From Pseudomonadota bacterium (GTDB lineage Bacteria > Pseudomonadota > Alphaproteobacteria > CACIAM-22H2), in assembly GCA_020161965.1 (NCBI GenBank), contig JAIUNH010000144.1:1-8278 (forward strand): 8,278 nucleotides of DNA. The letters run 5' to 3'. Made by a program: the position numbers and the translations under genes. Under the pieces are notes generated by a model. It saw only the letters and a program-made list of their open reading frames with translations. It made no database searches and was not told the DNA's origin. Shown here one piece after another: positions 1 through 5,291 of this stretch. Positions within the stretch are counted from its first letter, which is position 1, and the number at the start of each line of letters is the position of its first letter.

Positions 1-389
1 CGCACGGCCGACAGGACGCCGGCCGGCGTGTCGTGCGCGACGAACGGGATCTGGCAGCCGAAATGATCGCGCGCGAGGTCCCAGTATCCGGGCTGGTCGT
101 CCGGGCGGCAGATCGCGATCTTGAGTCCGGGCGTCTGGATCAGCGTGAAGGCGCTCATCATTTCGCGCCACATGCGATAGACCGCGCCGGACGGAAACCG
201 GCCCTCGTGGGCCGCCAGCCGCTTGCGCAGCACCTGCGCTTCACGGCCCGGGCGCAGGGCGAGGCCCCCCGCCGGCTTGGCTGCGGAGATATGCTCGACC
301 ACCTCCGCGCGACGGCGGATCAGGCCGTGCAATTCGGTATCGATGGCGTCGATTTCCTGCCGCAAGCTGTCGAGACTGGGAGCGTCCAT
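1..389 (-). CDS. Chorismate mutase (AroQ class), N-terminal part; C-terminus cut by window edge
   Basis: The gene reads leftward from an ATG at 389-387 and is still open at base 1, giving 129 visible residues. Residues about 5-88 form an AroQ-type all-helical chorismate mutase domain, which converts chorismate to prephenate for Phe and Tyr synthesis. Residues matching the E. coli active site are visible: R10 in LRQEID, R27 in the RRRAEVVEHISAAK helix, K38, the R49-E50 pair, and a Gln near residue 85. The E. coli Asp48 position is not an acid here. After the domain, from about residue 89 (LKIAICRPDD onward), the chain continues into a segment vaguely like the start of a prephenate dehydratase domain but lacking its usual Gly-Pro signature. 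The full protein is therefore longer than a stand-alone mutase. From memory, related alphaproteobacteria place hisC-like and tyrA genes downstream; that would lie outside the window. An AGGA about 13 nt upstream is a loosely spaced ribosome site. Function of the domain is well supported; the role of the C-terminal part is unknown. Confidence 0.88.
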   Translation of the reverse strand, partial: MDAPSLDSLRQEIDAIDTELHGLIRRRAEVVEHISAAKPAGGLALRPGREAQVLRKRLAAHEGRFPSGAVYRMWREMMSAFTLIQTPGLKIAICRPDDQPGYWDLARDHFGCQIPFVAHDTPAGVLSAV

Positions 390-419
390 TAGGCCGATTT
401 TTTCCTGTGCGCAGCGGCG

Positions 420-446
420 ATACTACGTCCGCACGGCCCGCGTAAA
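420..446 (-). promoter_or_regulatory. Possible weak promoter for the chorismate mutase gene
   Basis: Read on the minus strand, TTTACG (446-441) and TAGTAT (425-420) lie 15 bp apart and upstream of the leftward start codon at 389. The -10-like box matches four or five consensus positions, but the spacer is short and the -35 is poor. It is only a candidate. Confidence 0.25.
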
Positions 447-467
447 GGCAAACAAACCGCAAGAAGC

Positions 468-496
468 TTGCCTCCCGCTCTCCGCGACCGTATAGA
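468..496 (+). promoter_or_regulatory. Sigma70-like promoter for metX-metW
   Basis: TTGCCT at 468-473 and TATAGA at 491-496 are separated by exactly 17 bp, a near-ideal housekeeping promoter geometry. Transcription would begin around 502-504, which is where the first stem of the SAM-II aptamer starts. This positional agreement supports both calls. No operator for a protein regulator is apparent, in keeping with RNA-based control. Confidence 0.7.
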
Positions 497-502
497 GCCT
501 CT

Positions 503-558
503 CCGTGGAATTTGAGCCGACCGGCTTGCGGCCACGTTAAACACCGCTAAAAGGTCGG
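503..558 (+). promoter_or_regulatory. SAM-II riboswitch aptamer upstream of metX
   Basis: The segment has the H-type pseudoknot layout of the SAM-II (metA-motif) riboswitch. P1 is formed by CGTGG (504-508) and CCACG (532-536). The second helix is formed by CCGACC (517-522) and GGTCGG (553-558), crossing P1. Conserved single-stranded elements are in the expected order: AATTTGA after the first P1 strand, CTTGC before the second P1 strand, GTTAAAC directly after it, and GCTAAAA just before the last strand. SAM-II RNAs bind S-adenosylmethionine and repress methionine genes in Alphaproteobacteria. Here the aptamer is followed by an intrinsic terminator and then metX, so the expected effect is repression when SAM is plentiful. 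The call rests on motif order and pairing seen by eye, not on a covariance-model score. Confidence 0.93.
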
Positions 559-564
559 AGTGCT

Positions 565-603
565 CGAAAAAGCCCCCGTCCTTTCCGGTCGGGGGCTTTT
601 TCG
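565..603 (+). terminator. Rho-independent terminator in the metX leader (riboswitch expression platform)
   Basis: The arms CGAAAAAGCCCCCG (565-578) and CGGGGGCTTTTTCG (590-603) can form a 14-bp stem around an 11-nt interior that can add two further G-C pairs. Five T residues sit at the 3' side of the G-rich block. It lies seven bases after the SAM-II aptamer and just before the metX ribosome site. It sits between divergent genes and ends no visible gene, so its natural role is as a transcription attenuator for metX. Because A5 faces T5 it could also work leftward, but no gene reads into it from the right. Confidence 0.85.
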
Positions 604-605
604 TT

Positions 606-609
606 GGAG
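606..609 (+). promoter_or_regulatory. metX Shine-Dalgarno, deciding the GTG start
   Basis: GGAG at 606-609 lies six bases before GTG at 616. It starts three bases after the terminator stem ends. The in-frame TTG at 604 overlaps this site and lies against the hairpin, so GTG 616 is the better start. Confidence 0.7.
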
Positions 610-615
610 TGGGCA

Positions 616-1800
616 GTGCTCGACGACCTGACCGATGCCGAACGCAAGGCGCTGGCGCAGTGCCGCCACGCGATCCTGGGCGTGGATCGGCCGTTGCGGC
701 TCGACTGCGGCGCCGATCTCGGCCCGTACCGGGTGGCCTATCAGACCTACGGCATGCTGAACGATGCGAAGTCCAACGCCGTGCTGGTCTGCCATCCCCT
801 GACCTGTGACCAGTTCGTCGCCGACCGGCATCCGGTCACCGGCAAGGAGGGTTGGTGGGAGAGCCTGATCGGGCCGGGCAAGATCCTCGATCCCGAGCGC
901 TATTTCATCATCTGCATCAACGTCCTCGGCCACTGCATGGGCACCACCGGCCCGCAGGCGCGGGAGCCCTCGACCGGCCAGCCGTGGAACCTGCGTTTCC
1001 CGGTCGTGACGATCGGCGACATGGTGCGTGCCCAGGCGGCGCTGCTCGATCATCTCGGCATTCCCGATCTCTTCTGCGTCATCGGCGGCTCGATGGGCGG
1101 CATGCAGGTGCTGGAATGGGCGGCGAGCTATCCCAAGCGCGTCTTCTCGGCCGTGCCGATCGCCTGCGCCGCGCATCATTCGGCGCAGAACATCGCGTTC
1201 CACGAGGTCGGCCGGCAGGCGATCATGGCCGATCCGGACTGGCGCGGCGGGCGCTATCTGCTCGACGGTACCAATCCGCGCCGTGGCCTCGCGGTGGCGC
1301 GCATGGGCGCGCACATCACCTATCTGTCGGACGCGGCGCTGCACCGCAAATTCGGCCGCAAATATCAGGACCGCGCCACGCCGACCTTCTCGTTCGACGC
1401 GGATTTCCAGGTGGAAAGCTATCTGCGCCATCAGGGCTCGAGCTTCGTCGAGCGGTTCGACGCCAATTCGTATCTCTATCTGACGCGGGCGATGGATTAT
1501 TTCGATCTCGCGGCCGATTGCGGCGGCGTGCTCGCCAATGCGTTCAAGGATACGCCGACGCGGTTCTGCGTGATCTCGTTCACCAGCGATTGGCTGTTCC
1601 CGACGCCGGATTCCCGCGCCACCGTGCATGCGCTCAACGCCGGCGGCGCGCGCGTCTCGTTCGCGGAGATCGTCACCGACAAGGGCCACGACGCGTTCCT
1701 GCTCGACGAGCCGGAACTGTTCGCGATCGTGCGCGGCTTCCTTGACGGGGCGGGGAAGGCGCGTGGCCTCAACGCCGCGCAACCGAGGGAGGCGCGGTGA
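616..1800 (+). CDS. metX: Homoserine O-acyltransferase MetX (probably acetyltransferase)
   Basis: The 394-residue product is an alpha/beta-hydrolase-fold acyltransferase that activates homoserine by O-acylation, the first committed step of methionine synthesis, in the cytoplasm. The nucleophile elbow GGSMGGMQ places the catalytic Ser at residue 159. The other triad members fit D325 (in FTSDWLF) and H358 (in DKGHDAF), matching the family's Ser-Asp-His spacing. The family sequence NVLGHCMGTTGP is present before the elbow. Length is normal. The GTG start at 616 is chosen for its well-spaced GGAG. The gene follows the SAM-II riboswitch and terminator, and its TGA overlaps the metW ATG by one base, so both are one transcription unit. 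Acetyl-CoA is the textbook donor for MetX, but some proteobacterial MetX proteins found with MetW use succinyl-CoA; the sequence alone does not let me decide. The next step, sulfur incorporation, is not encoded in the window. Confidence 0.95.
   Translation: MLDDLTDAERKALAQCRHAILGVDRPLRLDCGADLGPYRVAYQTYGMLNDAKSNAVLVCHPLTCDQFVADRHPVTGKEGWWESLIGPGKILDPERYFIICINVLGHCMGTTGPQAREPSTGQPWNLRFPVVTIGDMVRAQAALLDHLGIPDLFCVIGGSMGGMQVLEWAASYPKRVFSAVPIACAAHHSAQNIAFHEVGRQAIMADPDWRGGRYLLDGTNPRRGLAVARMGAHITYLSDAALHRKFGRKYQDRATPTFSFDADFQVESYLRHQGSSFVERFDANSYLYLTRAMDYFDLAADCGGVLANAFKDTPTRFCVISFTSDWLFPTPDSRATVHALNAGGARVSFAEIVTDKGHDAFLLDEPELFAIVRGFLDGAGKARGLNAAQPREAR
1785..1792 (+). promoter_or_regulatory. metW ribosome binding site inside the end of metX
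   Basis: GAGGGAGG lies within the last metX codons, seven bases before the ATG at 1800. It favours ATG 1800 over the in-frame GTG at 1797 and suggests that metW is translated together with metX. Confidence 0.75.
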
Positions 1801-2462
1801 TGTTGTCTCGTCTCAAGCGCGACCTGACCATGGCCGACGTGGCGCGGGGGCCGGGCGGTTCCCGTATCGACCTGCTGGTGGTGTCCACCATGGTCGAGCC
1901 CGGCTCGCGGGTGCTCGACGTCGGCTGCGGCGACGGCGAACTGCTGCAGTTGCTGGAGACCGACAAGCAGATCGACGGCCGGGGCGTGGAGATTTCCCAG
2001 CGCGGCGTCAACGAATGCGTGGCGCGCGGACTGTCGGTCATCCAGGGCGACGCCGACACCGACCTCGGCTTCTACCCCGACAAGGGCTTCGACTACGCGA
2101 TCCTGTCGCAGACGCTGCAAGCGACATGGGACCCCAAAACCGTGCTCGGCCATCTGGTGCGCATCGGCAAGCGCGCGGTCGTGTCCTTCCCGAATTTCGG
2201 CGTGTGGCATGTGCGTTTGAAGCTGCTGGTCGGCGGCAAAATGCCGGTGACCGATGCGCTCGATCAATCCTGGTACGAAACGCCGAACGTGCATCTGTGC
2301 ACGATCGACGATTTCGTCGATCTGTGCCGCGTTCTGAACATCGAAATCGAATACGCCCAAGTGCTCGACGCGGCCGGGCGTCCCAAATCCCTGCGCGCAC
2401 CCGGCTTTTTCGCCAATCTCCTGGGCGAGCAAGGCTTGTTCGTGTTGAAGCGCGCGCGGTGA
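1800..2462 (+). CDS. metW: Methionine biosynthesis protein MetW (SAM-dependent methyltransferase fold)
   Basis: The 220-residue product is a class I methyltransferase-fold protein of the MetW family. Motif I, VLDVGCGDGELL, is at about residues 38-49, followed by an acidic region with GRGVEIS near the end of strand 2, as expected for nucleotide binding. Family-typical stretches include LSQTLQATWDP and the SFPNFGVWHVRL segment. MetW is almost always encoded directly after metX and is thought to work with MetX in making acyl-homoserine; the exact chemistry, if any, is less well established than the genetic link. The start ATG shares its A with the metX stop, and a strong GAGGGAGG precedes it, so expression should follow the SAM-II riboswitch. 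Length is normal and no disruption is seen. Confidence 0.94.
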   Translation: MLSRLKRDLTMADVARGPGGSRIDLLVVSTMVEPGSRVLDVGCGDGELLQLLETDKQIDGRGVEISQRGVNECVARGLSVIQGDADTDLGFYPDKGFDYAILSQTLQATWDPKTVLGHLVRIGKRAVVSFPNFGVWHVRLKLLVGGKMPVTDALDQSWYETPNVHLCTIDDFVDLCRVLNIEIEYAQVLDAAGRPKSLRAPGFFANLLGEQGLFVLKRAR

Positions 2463-2471
2463 AACTTTAAG
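2445..2471 (+). promoter_or_regulatory. Possible weak promoter for the TAXI-TRAP genes
   Basis: TTGAAG (2445-2450) and TTTAAG (2466-2471) each match four of six consensus positions but are only 15 bp apart. The pair overlaps the end of metW. It is the only promoter-like pair I saw between metW and the transporter genes, and is weak. Confidence 0.2.
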
Positions 2472-2489
2472 GTTGCGGTCCACCAAAAC

Positions 2490-2520
2490 GCCGGGCCTTC
2501 AACCCCGGCTTTCCGGGAGA
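2490..2520 (+). promoter_or_regulatory. Hairpin pair and ribosome site in the TAXI gene leader
   Basis: GCCGGG (2490-2495) and CCCGGC (2504-2509) form a 6-bp stem with an 8-nt loop, followed by three T residues. This could be a weak terminator for metW. The same middle arm, CCCGG (2504-2508), can instead pair with CCGGG (2513-2517), which begins the Shine-Dalgarno GGGAGA (2515-2520). That ribosome site sits nine bases before the ATG at 2530. The two stems exclude each other. Whether this matters in the cell cannot be told from sequence. Confidence 0.4.
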
Positions 2521-2529
2521 TCGACGCCG

Positions 2530-3498
2530 ATGAATTATCGCCTTCTTGCCGCCGGCTTTCTCGCCGCCGGCCTGTTCGCCGTTCCCGCGGCCCAAGCCCA
2601 GCAGCGCGTGACGCTCAAATCCGCCGCGTCGGGCTCGTCCTACTATGTGATGACCGTCCAGCTTTCCGAAATTCTGCGCACCGCCACGAACGGGCGTATC
2701 GCCGCGACGGTCGAGGAAAGCCAAGGCTCGGTCCAGAACGTGCGCGAAGCGCCGCGCCGTCCGGCCGGGTTCATCTATACGGCACCGCCGTCGATGGTGC
2801 GCGACGCGCAAGGCGCCAAAGCGCCGTTCACCGACGGCGCGGATTACAACACGATCCGCACGCTGTTCGTCATGCCGCCGGTCACGATGCATTGGATCGT
2901 GCGCGCCGACGCGGGCGTGAACGATCTTAAGGATCTCGCCGGCAAGCGCTTCATCGCGGGCGGTCGCGGCACGTTCACCGAGCGTCAGGCTTCGGCCGTG
3001 TTCAAGCAGCTCGGCATCGCCGAGCAGGTGCGCTTCTCGGAAGTCGAGCTCAACGCCGCGTCCAACGCGATGCGTAACCGTCAGGTCGACGGCTTCGCCT
3101 CGGGCTCGTCGCATCCCACGTCGAACGTGCAGGAACTCGCCGCGACGATGCCGATCAAGCTGCTGTCGATGACGCCCGAGCAGGTGAATATGGTGACCGT
3201 GCAGGACCCCAGCGCGGGCCCCGTGACGATCGCCGCCGGCACCTATAACGGCCAGACCCAGCCCGTGCATACGGTCGGCATTCCGGTCGGCGCCTACACC
3301 ACCGCCGCGACGTCGGACGACATCGCCTACGAGATCACCAAGATCTTCTGGGAACGCCGCGCGGATATGGGCAAGGTGAATCCGTGGTGGAACGCCGTCG
3401 AACGCAGCCAGATCGGCGGCATCGGCGTGAAGTTGCATCCGGGTGCGCTTAAGTATTACACGGAAGCCGGCGTCACCATTCCGGCGGGTATGCGTTGA
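2530..3498 (+). CDS. TAXI-family TRAP transporter substrate-binding protein
   Basis: The 322-residue product is a periplasmic solute-binding protein of the TAXI subgroup of TRAP transporters, which use ion gradients and not ATP for uptake. Residues 1-23 are a clear Sec signal peptide: an Arg near the start, an Ala/Leu-rich core and an AQA cleavage site before QQ. The mature part begins with the TAXI hallmark: a short strand, then SAASGSSYYVMTVQLSEIL. It continues with the two-lobe pattern DLKDLAGKRFIAGGRGTFTE and ASNAMRNRQVDGFASGSS. Length is typical for the family. The ATG at 2530 is chosen because it starts the signal peptide and has GGGAGA nine bases upstream. The stop overlaps the start of the fused permease gene, giving a two-gene transporter operon. 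Known TAXI substrates include glutamate and 2-oxoglutarate, but nothing here fixes the ligand. Confidence 0.9.
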   Translation: MNYRLLAAGFLAAGLFAVPAAQAQQRVTLKSAASGSSYYVMTVQLSEILRTATNGRIAATVEESQGSVQNVREAPRRPAGFIYTAPPSMVRDAQGAKAPFTDGADYNTIRTLFVMPPVTMHWIVRADAGVNDLKDLAGKRFIAGGRGTFTERQASAVFKQLGIAEQVRFSEVELNAASNAMRNRQVDGFASGSSHPTSNVQELAATMPIKLLSMTPEQVNMVTVQDPSAGPVTIAAGTYNGQTQPVHTVGIPVGAYTTAATSDDIAYEITKIFWERRADMGKVNPWWNAVERSQIGGIGVKLHPGALKYYTEAGVTIPAGMR

Positions 3499-5291
3499 GT
3501 CTATTCGAACAAGCGGCCGAGACGGGCAAGCGCGCGGGTCCTTTCGTTCTGGCCTTCGCCGCCGTCTCGGTCGCTTATCACCTTTATCTGATCTTCTCCG
3601 GCCTCGTTCCCGCCCTCGTCGCGCGGCCGATGCACTTTACCTTGGCGATCCCATTCGTGTTCCTGATCGGGGTCAAAGGCCCGGCCTGGTACCGGATGTG
3701 GAGTGTCGCACTCGGCCTGTTCGGCATCGCGGGCTGCCTCTATATCGCGATCAACTGGCGCGATCTGGTCGATCAATACGGCCGCGTCGAATCGACGCTG
3801 CAATACGCGGTGTCGATTTTCCTGATTCTGCTGGCGCTGGAAATGGCGCGCCGCGCGGTCAAATGGATCATGCCGACCGTGGCGGCGATCGTGATTCTCT
3901 ACGGCATGTTCGGCCAGCATATCCCCGGCGAATGGGGCCATGCCGGCCTGCCGCCGGAATTCTTCTTCGGCACGCTGCTGCTGACCGAAGGCGGGCTGTG
4001 GAGCTCGCTGACCGCCACATCGGTCGAACTCGTGGCACCCTTCCTGATCCTCGGGTCGTTCGTCGCGGCGGGGCAGGCGGGCACGGGCTTCATGGCGCTC
4101 GCCACGCAAATCGCCGGGCGCTATCGCGCGGGCACGGCGAAGGTCGAAGTCGTTGCCTCGGCGCTTTACGGCACGATCTCGGGCTCGGCGTCGGCGAACG
4201 TCGTGTCGACCGGCACCTTCACCATCCCGGCGATGATCCGGGCGGGCTATCCGCCCAGCCTTGCCGCCGCGGTCGAAGCCGTCGCCTCGACCGGCGGGCA
4301 GATCATGCCGCCGGTGATGGGTGCTGGCGTGTTCCTAATGGCCGCCTTGATCCAAGTGCCCTACAGCGAATTGATGATGATCGCGACGCTGCCCGCGTTG
4401 TTGTTCTTCATCGCGTGCTGGATCGGCGTCGATCTCTACGCCGTGCGCCACGGCCTGAAGGGCATCCCCGCGTCGGAAATGCCGGGCTGGGGACATGTCG
4501 CGCGCAACATACCGTTCTTCCTGGGCCCGCTCGGCATTTTGATCGCCGTGCTCGGCTTCACCGAATTTACGCCCCAGATGGCAGCGTTCGTCGCGGTCAT
4601 CGCGGCGTTCGGCCTGCTGCTGTTCGAAGACGGGTATCGCGTGTCGATTGCCGGTTTCCTGCGCCGCGTGGCCGATGGCTGTGTGAATGCCGCCGAACAG
4701 ATTTCGATGATCGCGGCGGTCATCATCTGCGCAAGCCTCATTACCGGCGTGTTCCACATGACCGGCGTGGGCGTGAAGATCACGTCGCTGATCGTCGGTC
4801 TGGCAGGCGACAATCTGTGGATCGCATTGGTGCTGACCGCGATCGCTTGCATCGCCTTGGGCATGGAACTGCCGACGACGGCGGCCTACGTCATCTGCAT
4901 CGCGGTGGCGGGCCCGGCCTTGATCCAGATGGGCTTGGCGCCGTTGCAGGCGCATATGTTCGTGTTCTGGTACGCGCTGCTATGCACGATCACGCCGCCG
5001 GTTTGCGGCAACGTGTTCATCGCGTCGACCATCGCGAAAACGCCCTGGCTGCCGGTGTCGCTGCGCGCCATGCGTATCGGCTTGGGTCTGTTCATGATCC
5101 CGCCCGCCTTCGTCGCCAACCCGGCGATGCTGGGCGCTTTGACCGTTCCGTGGCTTGCCCTCGCCGCCACGGTGAAGGTCGGCTGCGGGATCTGGTTCCT
5201 GTCCTATGGCTTCATCGCGGACACGCCGTTGTTGAAGCGCCTGGGCGCCTTCGCGGTCGGCGGCACGATCATCTTCGCGTTTGGCTTTTAA
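3495..5291 (+). CDS. TRAP transporter permease, fused small (4TM) and large (12TM) subunits
   Basis: The 598-residue, strongly hydrophobic product matches the fused permeases that accompany TAXI binding proteins. The N-terminal part (about residues 15-140) holds helices including FVLAFAAVSVAYHLYLIF, the FLILLALEMARRAVKWIMP segment and AAIVILYGMFG, corresponding to the small DctQ-like subunit. The rest is DctM-like, with the internal-repeat signatures GSASANVVSTGTFTIP (about 230-245), GGQIMPPVMGAGVF (about 267-280), GMELPTTAAYV (about 456-466) and ITPPVCGN (about 499-506). The two PP motifs mark the paired re-entrant regions. It would form the inner-membrane channel for the preceding binding protein. 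The start is TTG at 3495, whose last two bases lie in the binding-protein TGA; no strong Shine-Dalgarno is present, so coupled translation is likely. The stop TAA overlaps the stop of the convergent gene. Leucine TTG codons are unusually frequent here. Confidence 0.92.
   Translation: MSLFEQAAETGKRAGPFVLAFAAVSVAYHLYLIFSGLVPALVARPMHFTLAIPFVFLIGVKGPAWYRMWSVALGLFGIAGCLYIAINWRDLVDQYGRVESTLQYAVSIFLILLALEMARRAVKWIMPTVAAIVILYGMFGQHIPGEWGHAGLPPEFFFGTLLLTEGGLWSSLTATSVELVAPFLILGSFVAAGQAGTGFMALATQIAGRYRAGTAKVEVVASALYGTISGSASANVVSTGTFTIPAMIRAGYPPSLAAAVEAVASTGGQIMPPVMGAGVFLMAALIQVPYSELMMIATLPALLFFIACWIGVDLYAVRHGLKGIPASEMPGWGHVARNIPFFLGPLGILIAVLGFTEFTPQMAAFVAVIAAFGLLLFEDGYRVSIAGFLRRVADGCVNAAEQISMIAAVIICASLITGVFHMTGVGVKITSLIVGLAGDNLWIALVLTAIACIALGMELPTTAAYVICIAVAGPALIQMGLAPLQAHMFVFWYALLCTITPPVCGNVFIASTIAKTPWLPVSLRAMRIGLGLFMIPPAFVANPAMLGALTVPWLALAATVKVGCGIWFLSYGFIADTPLLKRLGAFAVGGTIIFAFGF

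Noticed and set aside
565..603. The hairpin as an ordinary terminator of an upstream gene or small RNA
   Set aside because: The genes on either side point away from it, and the only transcript reading into it begins at the metX promoter, so it fits better as part of the metX leader.
604..615. TTG at 604 as the metX start
   Set aside because: It overlaps the GGAG ribosome site at 606-609 and abuts the terminator stem. GTG 616 has correct spacing.
547..1782. A 411-codon open frame on the minus strand, antisense to metX
   Set aside because: Its translation is rich in Arg, His and Ala, typical of the complement of a GC-rich gene. It has no recognisable motif, while metX on the other strand is unmistakable.
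2473..2529. A longer start for the TAXI binding protein at 2473
   Set aside because: The extra 19 residues would precede a textbook signal peptide and run through the leader hairpins. ATG 2530 has a suitable ribosome site and begins the signal peptide.
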